Source: Agrobacterium fabrum str. C58 (GTDB lineage: Bacteria > Pseudomonadota > Alphaproteobacteria > Rhizobiales > Rhizobiaceae). From it: a stretch of 64,000 nt of DNA. The stretch covers positions 1,982,001-2,046,000 of the forward strand of contig NC_003062.2 of NCBI RefSeq assembly GCF_000092025.1. Direction: 5' to 3'. Positions 43,916 to 52,701 of this stretch are shown piece after piece (positions within the stretch are counted from its first letter, which is position 1; every line of letters starts with the position of its first letter). The position numbers and the translations under genes were made by a program. Under the pieces are notes generated by a model. That model saw only the letters and a list, made by a program, of their open reading frames with translations. It did no database searches and had not been told where the DNA came from.

Positions 43916-44398
43916 ATGACAGACACGACGCATCTCCGCCTGAACCCGCTGCATCTCGCCGCCGCCTTTGCGAGCGGCTGCCTTTTGACGTTGATGGTGC
44001 ATTTCAACGGTCAGCTTGCCCATTATGGCAATGCGCTGTTTTCCTCCTGGACAGCGCATGGAACCGGCACGGTTGCAGCCCTGATCTATCTCGCCATCAT
44101 GCGCCCGAAGAAAGACGCCGCGGCACCGGCAAAACCGAACGCACCGCTCTGGGCCTATTGCGGCGGGGTCGTGGGTGCTGCCATCGTCATCCTCACCTCC
44201 ACCGCCGTCAATTCGCCGCTGGCGCTCTCGGGCACCATTGCGCTCGGGCTTGGCGGGCAGGTGATCTTCAGTCTTCTCGCCGACCTTTTCGGCCTCTTCG
44301 GCCTGCCAAAACGGCGACCGGATGTGCAGGACATGGTGGCGGTCTGCCTCATTCTCTGCGGCAGTGCACTGATCATCCTTGTCGGGAGAGCGGCATGA
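43916..44398 (+). CDS. YdcZ/DUF606-type membrane protein, first of a pair
   Basis: A 160-residue protein with five likely membrane helices, of the DUF606 group within the drug/metabolite transporter superfamily (LAAAFASGCLLTLMVHFNGQLAHYGNALFSSW; ALSGTIALGLGGQVIFSLLADLFGLFG). Members are half-size transporters that often occur in pairs. It overlaps its partner by four bases and the two likely form a heteromer. A cytoplasmic Lys/Ala/Pro linker lies after helix 2. Substrate unknown. Confidence 0.82.
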   Translation: MTDTTHLRLNPLHLAAAFASGCLLTLMVHFNGQLAHYGNALFSSWTAHGTGTVAALIYLAIMRPKKDAAAPAKPNAPLWAYCGGVVGAAIVILTSTAVNSPLALSGTIALGLGGQVIFSLLADLFGLFGLPKRRPDVQDMVAVCLILCGSALIILVGRAA

Positions 44399-44820
44399 TC
44401 GTCTGGATCGCCATGGCCTTTGCCGGCGGCGTGTTCGTGTCGCTAAGCCGGCAGATCAACGGCCGCCTCAGCCTGTCCAACTCACCGCTGATCGCTTCTT
44501 TCTGGAACCACATCGTCGGTTTCACGGTGTTGACCGTCATCGGCCTCATCGTCGGCGGCCTCATTCCGCCGGGTGCTGCCGACGCGCCCTGGCTTGCCTT
44601 TATCGGCGGCCCGATCGGCGTCGTTTTCATCGCTTCGGGAAGCTGGCTCATTCCTCGCATCGGCGCGGTCAATACCGCCCTTCTCGTCATCAGCGGCCAA
44701 ATGGTATCGGGCGTCGTGCTTGATCTCTTCAGCGATCACCCGCCGAAAATCTGGGCAAGCGCGCTTGGCATCCTGCTCATCCTTGCCGGCATGGTGCTGA
44801 CACAGCGACGCCGCCGCTAG
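44395..44820 (+). CDS. YdcZ/DUF606-type membrane protein, second of a pair
   Basis: A 141-residue protein with five predicted helices (VWIAMAFAGGVFVSLSRQINGRLS; FWNHIVGFTVLTVIGLIVGG; IGVVFIASGSWLIPRIGAVNTALLVISGQMVSGVVLDLF). It is the same family as the preceding gene but clearly diverged. Its ATG sits in the stop of the partner (ATGA at 44395-44398), so the start is certain. Together they would form one ten-helix transporter. Confidence 0.82.
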   Translation: MIVWIAMAFAGGVFVSLSRQINGRLSLSNSPLIASFWNHIVGFTVLTVIGLIVGGLIPPGAADAPWLAFIGGPIGVVFIASGSWLIPRIGAVNTALLVISGQMVSGVVLDLFSDHPPKIWASALGILLILAGMVLTQRRRR

Positions 44821-44846
44821 GGCGTTCCGCTAAGATCAAAAGGCGA

Positions 44847-46133
44847 TCAGGAATCGTTGCCGCGCGAGAACATGCCGAGCAGCGTCTTGCCGCCGCTCTT
44901 GCCGCCACTGCTCGCAAGCGTCGGGCGGTTTCCATTCAGCTTCGGCACCACCACCATGCGCTTGATCTCTCCGCGCTTGAAGGCCGCGAGGAAGCGTGGA
45001 TAGTCGCGGAACACGACGCAGCCATTCGATTCGCCGCGTTTCGCCAGCATGTAGGTATGGGCGAGAAGGCCGTCGCGGCCATGCGGATTGACGCCGCTTT
45101 CCGGTGTCAGGCGAATGGCTTCGACGCCATGGAACCGGGCCTCGCGCATCGTCAGGCGGTAGCTGGAAGGCGGTGTCGAGCCGCGCATCCTCACATGCAC
45201 GTAATCAGGATTGTCGCGCATCTTGCCGATGCCGGAATGCGCTTCGAGCTTTTCACCATTCGGCATATGCACCACGCCGGAGGAAATATCGTAGATCGCC
45301 GTGCCATTGCCGCGATCCGGCCACGGAACCGCATCCATCTTGCTCGGCTCACGCATGGGATTGTCAGGCTTCGCAAAGGCAAGCATGGCGCCGGTGCTCT
45401 GCTTCGGCGCCGCAGGTGCGCGCAGGGGAACCGGTGCATCGAAAGCGGGCGCGGAGGCGACAGCGGGAACATGGTCCTCGGCCTTGGACGGCGCAGCGGG
45501 GCGCGGTGACGGCTCGACTGCCTCGGCGCTTGCTACTTCAGGCCTGAAACTCGGCAGCGGCACGTCATCGGGAAGCAGGCTGCTTGCCTCTTCTTCGATC
45601 TGCGGCCGCGCCAGCGCCACTTCAAATGCCGGATGCTGCGAAACCGCGCTCTGATAGGCAACCTCGGAGGTGCGACCCAGCGCCGAATCGACGATTGCCG
45701 ACGGCTTCAACGCGGCAAGCTCCTTCACCGTCGCCTGCCCTTTGGCATTGGCGGCCGCACCGAAGCGCTCGCGAAATTCCTTCGCGCCGATTTCGGGCAT
45801 GATGCCGGCAAGGCGAACGGCCTTCTGCTGGCCGTGGCTGTGATCGCTCAGTCGGGAAAATTTGCGAACGTGAATGTCACGCACGGCCGTGTGACCGATC
45901 GCCGTCTCGGCGGAATCGAGCCGTGCCACCAATGTCTTCTCAAATTGCCCGACGCCATGCGATGCCGCCGCCATGCTGTGCAGCGAGGCAAAGGCGGCAA
46001 AGGCGAAAAGACCGGCAAAAGCGCCGCCGCCGAGAATCGCGGACATCCGTCCAAGCGAAGAGGATTTGCCTCTCTTGGCGGAAGACGAACCGGCAAAGCC
46101 GGCACCATTATAGGCCGCAGCAGAAAACGCCAT
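44847..46133 (-). CDS. DUF2778-domain protein, L,D-transpeptidase-like
   Basis: A 428-residue protein. A Ser/Gly/Lys-rich N-terminus is followed by a membrane helix (~31-52, MSAILGGGAFAGLFAFAAFASL), then a helical and a Pro/Ala-rich linker region (~60-275). A C-terminal DUF2778 domain (~285-410) follows, with His359 (LLAHTYMLAKRG) and Ser369/Cys372 (ESNGCVVF), the L,D-transpeptidase-type SxGC signature. This domain occurs in the Tlde1 peptidoglycan-targeting effectors of type VI secretion; here the membrane anchor and the lack of secretion genes suggest a housekeeping role in cell-wall cross-linking. The N-terminal part matches no family I know. Confidence 0.78.
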   Translation of the reverse strand: MAFSAAAYNGAGFAGSSSAKRGKSSSLGRMSAILGGGAFAGLFAFAAFASLHSMAAASHGVGQFEKTLVARLDSAETAIGHTAVRDIHVRKFSRLSDHSHGQQKAVRLAGIMPEIGAKEFRERFGAAANAKGQATVKELAALKPSAIVDSALGRTSEVAYQSAVSQHPAFEVALARPQIEEEASSLLPDDVPLPSFRPEVASAEAVEPSPRPAAPSKAEDHVPAVASAPAFDAPVPLRAPAAPKQSTGAMLAFAKPDNPMREPSKMDAVPWPDRGNGTAIYDISSGVVHMPNGEKLEAHSGIGKMRDNPDYVHVRMRGSTPPSSYRLTMREARFHGVEAIRLTPESGVNPHGRDGLLAHTYMLAKRGESNGCVVFRDYPRFLAAFKRGEIKRMVVVPKLNGNRPTLASSGGKSGGKTLLGMFSRGNDS

Positions 46134-46590
46134 GATACTCGTTACTCGAACCGTTCACGCATACCCGGCCAACGCCGGAGGGACTTTGGGACATCCGAAG
46201 GGCGGGCGGACACCACGCCGGTTTCGGAACTGACTGGCTCGAAGCATGACGAATTATGGTAACCAAAGTGTTTACGAGTCCCTGCAAAAATATTTCGTTA
46301 AGGTCTGCGCATTGTAAGGCGAAGGCAAAACAATGACTTGCGCGGGCACTGCGTGCATCCGCACTGCATCGTCCCGGGAAATGCCCCTCAAAGGAGCGTC
46401 ATCGGCCTAAAAATTTCCGTCGCCGCATTGTCAGGTAAATTCTGACTTTGCCGGAAATTTGCTGCAAATGCGGCAGGACTGCGACAGGGTCCGGCTCATG
46501 CCGGAAACACCCCTGCCTGCCGGATAGGGCGAAAGGGGCTTGATCCGCCAAAGCCGGCTTGGCATCCTGCGAAAAAAAGGGAGGCACATC
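46134..46590. other. Intergenic region without supported gene
   Basis: A 457-base gap between the divergent DUF2778 and pncA genes. Frames crossing it are short or antisense to pncA. It must hold two promoters, but I cannot place them with confidence. A small palindrome (ATTTGC-T-GCAAAT, near 46455-46467) is the only symmetric sequence that I noticed. Confidence 0.4.
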
Positions 46591-47217
46591 ATGAAGGCGC
46601 TGCTGCTCATCGATATTCAGAACGGGTTTTGCCCGGGTGGCAATCTGGCCGTTACCGATGGAGACGCGGTCGTACCCATCGCCAATGCCCTGATCGACAA
46701 TGGCGGCTATGATCTCATCGTCGCCTCGCAGGACTGGCACCCGGAAAATCACGGCAGCTTCGCCTCGCAGCATCCCGGCAAGCAACCCTTCGACATGGGC
46801 GAACTTTCCGGCAAGCCGCAGATGATGTGGCCGGACCATTGCGTGCAGGGTACGCCGGATGCGGAATTTCACCCCGACCTGAATATGGAAGCCTTCGATT
46901 ACATCCAGCAGAAGGGCGAGAACCCCGCCATCGACAGCTATTCCGCCTTTCGCGACAATGACCAGGTGGCCACCACAGGACTGTCCGACTATCTGGCCCG
47001 CCAGGGCGTGACGCAACTCGACGTCTGCGGCCTTGCCACCGATTATTGCGTCAGTTTTTCAGTGCAGGATGCCCTCGACATGTTGCCCGGCGTCAAGGTG
47101 CGCTTCATCGAGGATGCCAGTCGCGGCATCGACCCGCAGGGCATCAAAGCCGCGGTGGCAGCCATGCGGGAAAAAGGCGCGGTCATTCTCAAGAGCCGCG
47201 ACATATTGCGGAACTAG
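46591..47217 (+). CDS. pncA: Nicotinamidase
   Basis: A 208-residue cysteine hydrolase that converts nicotinamide to nicotinate for NAD salvage. The triad is Asp8 (LIDIQNGF), Lys108 (QKGENPAIDSYSAF) and Cys153 (GLATDYCV); metal ligands lie in SQDWHPENHGSF and WPDHCVQG. An AGGGAGG ribosome site precedes the ATG. The length equals that of E. coli PncA within a few residues. The enzyme also activates pyrazinamide in other bacteria. Confidence 0.95.
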   Translation: MKALLLIDIQNGFCPGGNLAVTDGDAVVPIANALIDNGGYDLIVASQDWHPENHGSFASQHPGKQPFDMGELSGKPQMMWPDHCVQGTPDAEFHPDLNMEAFDYIQQKGENPAIDSYSAFRDNDQVATTGLSDYLARQGVTQLDVCGLATDYCVSFSVQDALDMLPGVKVRFIEDASRGIDPQGIKAAVAAMREKGAVILKSRDILRN

Positions 47218-47227
47218 CGCCGCGCCC

Positions 47228-47464
47228 TTAGCGCAGCTTCGGTTTCTCCAGCACATCGATATCAGCAGCCGCATCGTCAAGACGCCGCAGGATCGCCGCA
47301 TGGGCATCCCTAAGGCCCTGATTGTAAAACACATACCCCATTTCGTCGGCCAGAAAATCCACGAAGATTTCCGCCTGAAGAAGACCGATTTCAGTTTCCG
47401 TCTCGCGGGTAAGATAGTCCCGGATGCGTGTGGCCAGAGCCGCCTTTTCCTGCTTTTCCAGCAT
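47228..47464 (-). CDS. DUF2164-family small protein
   Basis: A 78-residue helical protein (LATRIRDYLTRETETEIGLLQAEIFVDFLADEMGYVFYNQGLRDAHAAILRRLDDAAADID). The pattern ETxxEIGxxxAExxxDFxxxExGxxxYNQGxxDA is that of DUF2164, a small family of unknown function, possibly DNA-associated. A GGAGGATCG ribosome site precedes the ATG. It is convergent with pncA, ten bases apart. Confidence 0.82.
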   Translation of the reverse strand: MLEKQEKAALATRIRDYLTRETETEIGLLQAEIFVDFLADEMGYVFYNQGLRDAHAAILRRLDDAAADIDVLEKPKLR

Positions 47465-47649
47465 CGATCCTCCACCATCTGACCACATAAGCGCACGCGC
47501 GAAGAAAATGGCGACGCAGCCCTCCGCGGCGCGGGCCGCGTGAGGCGTTACCGTAACGGAAGCTTCAAGTTAATCAATCGATCCATTCATGCAATTCGTT
47601 TGCCAGCCGGGCGGGACGGCGATAGAGCGGCGGCAAGGAGTTTCCAGAC

Positions 47650-48372
47650 ATGTTCAATGCAGATTTTCGCGAGGGATTGAAGAGCGGTTTCCCGATCGCC
47701 CTCTCCGCCGCCCCCTTCGGTGCGCTGTTCGGCGCGGTCGCGGTCGATAATGGCCTCAGTATCACCGAAGCCACGATCATGAGCGGCACCGTCTATGCTG
47801 GCGCGAGCCAGCTCGTCGGTATCGAGTTGTTCGGCCAGAAGGTTGCGCCCTGGCTGATCGTTCTTTCCGTCTTCGCGGTCAATTTCCGCCACATCCTCTA
47901 TTCGGCCGCCATTGCCCGGATGATCTCGAACTGGTCGCTTCTGCAGAAGGCTGCGGGCTTCTTCGTGCTGGTCGATCCGCAATTCGCCGAATCGGTCAGG
48001 AAATACGAGAACACCGGTACGGTCGGTTTTTCCTGGTACATGGGCTTTGCCACACCGGTTTATGTGCTGTGGCTCGCCATGACCATTCTCGGCGCCTCGC
48101 TCGGTAATCTCGTCGGCGATCCGAAAGCCATCGGGCTTGATGTGCTTTTGCCGATCTATTTCATGGGCATGGTCTTAAGCTTCCGCCAACGGGAGAATTT
48201 CTACCCTGTCATGCTGGCAAGCGCTGCCGGCGCGACGGTCGCCTATCACTTCGTCGGTTCGCCGTGGCATGTCAGCCTCGGCGCGGTTGCCGGAATTGTC
48301 GTCGCGGTCCTCTATCCGCCGAAACAGAGTGCGGAAGCGGCCAATCCCGAAAGCAAGGCGGAAACACCATGA
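47650..48372 (+). CDS. azlC: Branched-chain amino acid exporter, large subunit AzlC
   Basis: A 240-residue inner-membrane protein with about six helices. It carries the AzlC signature near the N-terminus (FREGLKSGFPIALSAAPFGALFGAVAVDNGLSITEATIMSGTVYAGASQLVGIELF) and VNFRHILYSAAIA. With AzlD it exports branched-chain amino acids or their analogues. It overlaps azlD by four bases. Confidence 0.92.
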   Translation: MFNADFREGLKSGFPIALSAAPFGALFGAVAVDNGLSITEATIMSGTVYAGASQLVGIELFGQKVAPWLIVLSVFAVNFRHILYSAAIARMISNWSLLQKAAGFFVLVDPQFAESVRKYENTGTVGFSWYMGFATPVYVLWLAMTILGASLGNLVGDPKAIGLDVLLPIYFMGMVLSFRQRENFYPVMLASAAGATVAYHFVGSPWHVSLGAVAGIVVAVLYPPKQSAEAANPESKAETP

Positions 48373-48683
48373 GCGACATGCTGCACGCCGATACGCTGAT
48401 CCTGATCGCACTCGCCGCCATCGCCACCTATCTCACCCGCATCGGCGGTTATGTGTTGATGACGCGGATGAAATCCATTCCGCCGCGCATGGAGGCCGGG
48501 CTGAACGCCGTGCCGGTTGCGGTTCTGACCACGCTCGTCGCACCCGCCTTTTTCGAAGGCGGATACGAGGTGAAGATCGGCATGGTGGCAGCCCTTCTGG
48601 TCTGCCTGCGCTTTCCCGGCCTGACGATGCTCGCCATCGGCTGGGCCATCGTCATAGCCATCAGGCACGTCTCGCTGTTTTAG
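48369..48683 (+). CDS. azlD: Branched-chain amino acid exporter, small subunit AzlD
   Basis: A 104-residue protein with four short helices (LIALAAIATYLTRIGGYVLMTRMKSIPPRMEAGLNAVPVAVLTTLVAP; VCLRFPGLTMLAIGWAIVIAI). The ATYLTRIGG and NAVPVAVL motifs are typical of AzlD. Its ATG overlaps the azlC stop. Its own stop overlaps by four bases the stop of the convergent aminopeptidase gene. Confidence 0.92.
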   Translation: MSDMLHADTLILIALAAIATYLTRIGGYVLMTRMKSIPPRMEAGLNAVPVAVLTTLVAPAFFEGGYEVKIGMVAALLVCLRFPGLTMLAIGWAIVIAIRHVSLF

Positions 48684-50521
48684 GCGGCCCGCTCCAACGG
48701 CTTCGTCGCGGCAACGAGCCACGCCTTCACCTCTTCATCGGTGATGAGCGGAGAGAGCTTCTCCAGAACGTCGGCGTGGTAGGCGTTCAGCCAGTCGAGT
48801 TCCTCGTCAGTCAGCAGGGACACGACGACCAGCCGGCGGTCGATCGGGCACCAGGTCAGCGTCTCGAAGGAGAACATCGGCTGGTCACCGCCGGCCACCT
48901 CCTCCGCCTCGCGCACATAGATCAGGTTCTCGATCCGGATGCCGAAAGCGCCGGGACGATAATAACCCGGCTCGTTCGACAGGATCATGCCGGGGAGAAG
49001 CTCCTGCGTCGAAAGCCTTGCAATACGTTGCGGCCCCTCGTGCACGGAGAGATAGGAGCCGACGCCGTGGCCGGTGCCATGGGCATAATCTGCCCCCGCC
49101 TTCCAGAGCGCGATGCGCGCCAACGGATCGAGGTCGCAGCCACGCGTTCCCTTCGGAAACCGTGCCGCACTAATGGCAATCACGCCCTTCAGCACCAGCG
49201 TGAAGAAACGCCTCTGCTCTTCCGGCACCGTGCCGATGGCAACGGTGCGGGTGATATCAGTGGTGCCGTTGACATATTGCGCACCGGAATCAACGAGAAA
49301 CATCTCGCCATCGGCAAGTATGCGGTCCGTGTCCGTCGTGACGCGGTAATGGATGATGGCGGCATGGTCGCCAGCGCCGGAAATCGTGTCGAACGACACA
49401 TCCTTCAGCGGGTTCTGCATCGCCTGCCCCACCTTGGCGCGTGCCGCCTCCAGCGCCTTTACTGCGGCAATCTCGGTGACGCTGCCCGGCTGCTGGCGAT
49501 CCAGCCAGCAGAGATATTCAACCATCGCCGCACCATCCTGCACATGCGCGGCAGCCGAGCCGGCAAGCTCCGCCTTGTTCTTGCGCGCCCGCGGCAGGCG
49601 GACCGGATCGGCCTCTTCAATCAGAGAGCCACCCGCCGCAGTGATCGCGCCGGTCAGCGCGACAGGCGTCAGATCGGCATCGACCATCACCCGGCCTTTG
49701 GCGCTGGCAATGGCGTGCAGACGGTCGGCAATCTTCGATGGCGGCAGCTGCGTCGCCAGTTGCGCGAGATAGGCCTCGGCCTCGATGCCGGTCTTGCGCT
49801 TGTCGAGAAAAATATCCGCCTTGCCGTCGGCATAAATGATACCGCGGGCGAGCGGATGCGGCGTGTGCGGCACGTCATTGCCGCGAATATTGAAAATCCA
49901 GGCGATGGATGACGGGTCGGTGACCAGCAGGGCATCCGCACCCTTGGCCGAGACGGTTTCCGCGAGCGAGGCGATCTTTTCCTTCGCCAGTATCCCGGTA
50001 AAGGCTTCCGGCTGGATGACAACGGGTTCCAGCGGCTCGGCGGGACGGTCCTGCCAGAGAGCATCGAGCGGGTTCTTTTCCAGAAGCACGACCGAGCCGC
50101 CCTTGCCGGCCAGCGCCTTTTCCAGCCGCTTCAACTCGGCGCCGGTATGCAGCCATGGATCGATGCCGAGCCGGAAACCCTGTGCCGCATGTTCGGACAG
50201 CCAGACGGAAGGCGGCGCGCCGACCAGATCACCGCCGGTAAAGACCGACTGATCGACCTGAGACTTGAGCTGCGTCGTATATCGGCCATCGACAAACACC
50301 ACCGCTTGCGCGCGCGTCACCAGAGCAATGCCGGCCGAACCAGTAAAGCCGGTCAGCCATGACAGGCGCTCGGCGCACTCAGGCACATATTCTCCCTGAT
50401 ATTCATCGGCGCGCGGCACGAGAAATCCGTCGATACCGAGTGCATCGAAACCGGCGCGCAGCGCCTCGACACGGGCCTTGCCGAATTGCGGTGCGGATTT
50501 GTTGTCGAAGGTCTGGAACAT
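48680..50521 (-). CDS. Xaa-Pro aminopeptidase (M24B, long form)
   Basis: A 613-residue metallopeptidase that removes an N-terminal residue before proline. Two creatinase-like N-terminal domains (~10-310) precede the pita-bread catalytic domain. The dimetal ligands are visible: the two Asp in FLVDSGAQYVNGTTDITRT, His in YAHGTGHGVGSYLSVHEGP, Glu in LSNEPGYYR and Glu in GIRIENL. The three-domain length matches the eukaryotic APP1-like form common in alphaproteobacteria rather than E. coli PepP (441). Confidence 0.92.
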   Translation of the reverse strand: MFQTFDNKSAPQFGKARVEALRAGFDALGIDGFLVPRADEYQGEYVPECAERLSWLTGFTGSAGIALVTRAQAVVFVDGRYTTQLKSQVDQSVFTGGDLVGAPPSVWLSEHAAQGFRLGIDPWLHTGAELKRLEKALAGKGGSVVLLEKNPLDALWQDRPAEPLEPVVIQPEAFTGILAKEKIASLAETVSAKGADALLVTDPSSIAWIFNIRGNDVPHTPHPLARGIIYADGKADIFLDKRKTGIEAEAYLAQLATQLPPSKIADRLHAIASAKGRVMVDADLTPVALTGAITAAGGSLIEEADPVRLPRARKNKAELAGSAAAHVQDGAAMVEYLCWLDRQQPGSVTEIAAVKALEAARAKVGQAMQNPLKDVSFDTISGAGDHAAIIHYRVTTDTDRILADGEMFLVDSGAQYVNGTTDITRTVAIGTVPEEQRRFFTLVLKGVIAISAARFPKGTRGCDLDPLARIALWKAGADYAHGTGHGVGSYLSVHEGPQRIARLSTQELLPGMILSNEPGYYRPGAFGIRIENLIYVREAEEVAGGDQPMFSFETLTWCPIDRRLVVVSLLTDEELDWLNAYHADVLEKLSPLITDEEVKAWLVAATKPLERAA

Positions 50522-50813
50522 GTGTGTCTTTCAGAAACTGTCATAAGAAAAGCCGCCAACCGCGCGATAGGATCAGCGACCGGATAGGACCATGCCATGC
50601 CGATCAATCCGGTTTCAAGCCATATATGACAGAGCGAATTGCGGTGATAAATTGTGCATTTTTTGCGGAATAAGTCGTACTCAAGGCGGATTGATATGCG
50701 TTTTAAGCATGCCTACCGTGAGCTTTCCCACCTAACCAAACAAAAACACATCGCTTATATCAAGGTCAACACAGCGAGAGAGACACTCTCCTGGCAAAAA
50801 AGGATTTGAAGCA

Positions 50814-50987
50814 ATGGCAAAATCTTTCCTCCGCACCGCCTTCGATCGCGTCATTGAAGCACGCGAGCGTCAGGTCAGCCGTCATGTTAACGCCGCCCTT
50901 CTGAACCTCGACGACAAGTCGCTCGAAGCGCTCGGCATGAACCGCGCCGATCTGCGCCACAAGGCAAAGTCCAGCTACGTATTCTGA
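50814..50987 (+). CDS. DUF1127-like small protein
   Basis: A 57-residue basic protein (AKSFLRTAFDRVIEARERQV; then SRHVNAALLNLDDKSLEALG, MNRADLRHKAKSSYVF). The L-x-L-D-x-x-L-x-x-L-G-[IM]-x-R-x-D-[IL] core is that of DUF1127 proteins, which in related bacteria act with RNA-binding and phosphate/stress responses. The ribosome site AAGGATTTGAAGCA is close to the ATG. The 292 bases upstream hold no gene. Its 3' untranslated region folds into two CCUCC-loop hairpins and a terminator, and the same mRNA probably yields a small RNA. Confidence 0.78.
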   Translation: MAKSFLRTAFDRVIEARERQVSRHVNAALLNLDDKSLEALGMNRADLRHKAKSSYVF

Positions 50988-50993
50988 TGACAT

Positions 50994-51109
50994 CAGGCGC
51001 GGCGATCCTCCCTCCACCGCGTCTGATCAGGAATACGTCGACCCGCTTGAGCAAGCTCCTCCCATGCTCGCGGGTTTCCAGGCGGCGCGAAAGCGCCGCC
51101 TTTTCTTTT
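50994..51109 (+). ncRNA. Cuckoo/CcsR-type small RNA from a DUF1127 mRNA 3' end
   Basis: Hairpin 1: CAGGCGCGG (50994-51002) pairs with CCGCGTCTG (51017-51025), one G-U, displaying CCTCCCTCC in its loop (51007-51015). Hairpin 2: ACCCGC (51041-51046) with GCGGGT (51070-51075), continued by GAGC (51049-51052) with GCTC (51066-51069), displays CTCCTCCC (51056-51063). A terminator hairpin with a U run ends it at ~51109. Two anti-Shine-Dalgarno loops plus a terminator downstream of a DUF1127 gene is the architecture of the alphaproteobacterial cuckoo RNAs. The 5' end is unknown; processing from the mRNA is inferred. Confidence 0.72.
51081..51109 (+). terminator. Rho-independent terminator
   Basis: Perfect 8-bp stem GGCGGCGC (51081-51088) with GCGCCGCC (51093-51100), GAAA tetraloop, then TTTTCTTTT. 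It ends the DUF1127-like mRNA and its 3' small RNA. Confidence 0.92.
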
Positions 51110-51134
51110 GTCCGAAATAGCTGTTGCGAGAACG

Positions 51135-52013
51135 TCAGTCCTTGCGCAGATGCAGCGTTACCCAGTCATTGCGCCAGATGGTGCGGATATGGGAAAGCTT
51201 GGCGCCATTATACGCGGAAAGCACCTTCCAGCGCTGCGATGCAAGAATGCCCGACAGGATGACGGTGCCGCCGGGCGCCAGATGCGTGACGAGCTGCGGC
51301 GCCATCTTGATGAGCGGCCGCGCCAGAATATTGGCGATGATGAGATCGAACGGACCATGCTTGCGGAAAGCATCTGAGTGGAAACCCGGTGCGGTTTCCA
51401 GCGCCATCCCGGAAACAATGCCGTTCAGCCGTACATTTTCCTTGGCCACCTTGACGGCAATGGGATCGATGTCCGTTGCCAGCACGGGAATGGGACGCAT
51501 CTTGCGCACCGCAATCGCCAGCACACCGCTGCCGGTGCCGAGATCGAGCGCGTTGCGCACCTTCCGTGCACGGAGCACGTCCTCAATCATTTCAAGGCAG
51601 CCGGCCGTGGTGCCGTGATGGCCGGTGCCGAAAGCCTGCCCCGCCTCGATCTCGATCGCCAGATCGTGCGGCTGCACCTTGTCGCGATCATGCGCGCCAT
51701 GGACGATGAACCGCCCTGCCCGCACCGGCTTCAGCCCCTCGAGCGATTTGGCGATCCAGTCGACATCGGGAATGATTTCCTTCTCAATGACGAGACCGGG
51801 AAAGGCGGGGGCAAGCAAAGTGCTGACGCGCTCGCGGAACTCCTCCTCCTGCTCCGCCATCAGATAGACGGAGGCTTCCCAGATGTCGCGCTTCTCATCC
51901 ACCTCGGTCGTGGCGATCGCGACATCCTCCTCGCCGAAATAGTCCGACATGAGATCGAGGATTTCACCGGCCTTGATTTCGGTCGTGGTGACATAGAGGC
52001 GGATTTCGCTCAC
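51135..52013 (-). CDS. prmA: Ribosomal protein L11 methyltransferase
   Basis: A 292-residue SAM-dependent enzyme that trimethylates ribosomal protein L11. The N-terminal substrate domain spans ~1-100. The SAM-binding motif is LDLGTGSGVLAIAVRK, then ATDIDPIAVKVAKENVRLNG, and the active-site motif LIIANILARPLIKMAP. AFGTGHHGTTAGCL precedes the Rossmann core, as usual. It stands alone, tail-to-tail with the small-RNA terminator. Confidence 0.95.
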   Translation of the reverse strand: MSEIRLYVTTTEIKAGEILDLMSDYFGEEDVAIATTEVDEKRDIWEASVYLMAEQEEEFRERVSTLLAPAFPGLVIEKEIIPDVDWIAKSLEGLKPVRAGRFIVHGAHDRDKVQPHDLAIEIEAGQAFGTGHHGTTAGCLEMIEDVLRARKVRNALDLGTGSGVLAIAVRKMRPIPVLATDIDPIAVKVAKENVRLNGIVSGMALETAPGFHSDAFRKHGPFDLIIANILARPLIKMAPQLVTHLAPGGTVILSGILASQRWKVLSAYNGAKLSHIRTIWRNDWVTLHLRKD

Positions 52014-52092
52014 GGCGGCTGCTTTCTCTGGCTAGGGCTACTCAGTCTGCCTTTGCCACAAAACCTTCATCAGTCCAATAAGCCCGGCGTAA

Positions 52093-52701
52093 TTATGCCT
52101 TCGCGCCTTTAAGAAGATTCTGGAGCTTCTGCTCGGCGACATCAGGGTTTTCGCCATAAGCGATCGTTCCCGCAAAGCGGCCGTTGGCATCAAGCAGGAT
52201 CACGGACGCCGTATGATCCATGGTGTAATCGCCATTCGGATCCTTTTCATCCACCGGCACCTTCTTGGCATAGATGCGATAGCCTTTCAGCGTTTCGGCA
52301 ATCTTGTCGGCCGGGCCGGTGATGCCGGTGATCCGCTTCGAGACGTTGGAGACATATTGCTGCATGATCTCAGGCGTATCGCGCTCGGGATCGACGGATA
52401 CGAAATAGGCTTGCAGCTTGTCACCGGCCGGATCGACCTTCTCCATCCAGCCGTTCAGCTCGAACAGCGTGGTCGGGCAGACTTCCGGGCAATGGGTGAA
52501 GCCGAAGAACAGCGCCGTCGGTTTGCCCTGAAACGCCTTTTCGGTGATCGGCTGGCCATTTTGCGCGGTCAGCGCGAAAGGCACGCCATAGGCCGTTTCC
52601 ACCATCTCCTCGCGGGTTTTCGTCATCTCGATCGTCAGCCAGCTGACGACACCGGCAAGAACGACCACCACGGCCCACAATACGATGCGAATATTTCTCA
52701 T
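52093..52701 (-). CDS. SCO1/SenC copper chaperone
   Basis: A 202-residue thioredoxin-fold protein that delivers copper to the CuA site of cytochrome c oxidase. An N-terminal membrane anchor (~5-24) is followed by the copper site Cys71-x3-Cys75 (GFTHCPEVCPT) and His163 (TMDHTASV). It faces the periplasm. No oxidase genes are adjacent. A small membrane protein is encoded just upstream on the same strand (52843-53001). Confidence 0.92.
   Translation of the reverse strand: MRNIRIVLWAVVVVLAGVVSWLTIEMTKTREEMVETAYGVPFALTAQNGQPITEKAFQGKPTALFFGFTHCPEVCPTTLFELNGWMEKVDPAGDKLQAYFVSVDPERDTPEIMQQYVSNVSKRITGITGPADKIAETLKGYRIYAKKVPVDEKDPNGDYTMDHTASVILLDANGRFAGTIAYGENPDVAEQKLQNLLKGAKA

Noticed and set aside
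48269..49912. A 547-codon open frame on the plus strand
   Set aside because: It runs across azlD in another frame and antisense to the aminopeptidase; composition is Arg/His/Asp-rich, as for shadow frames.
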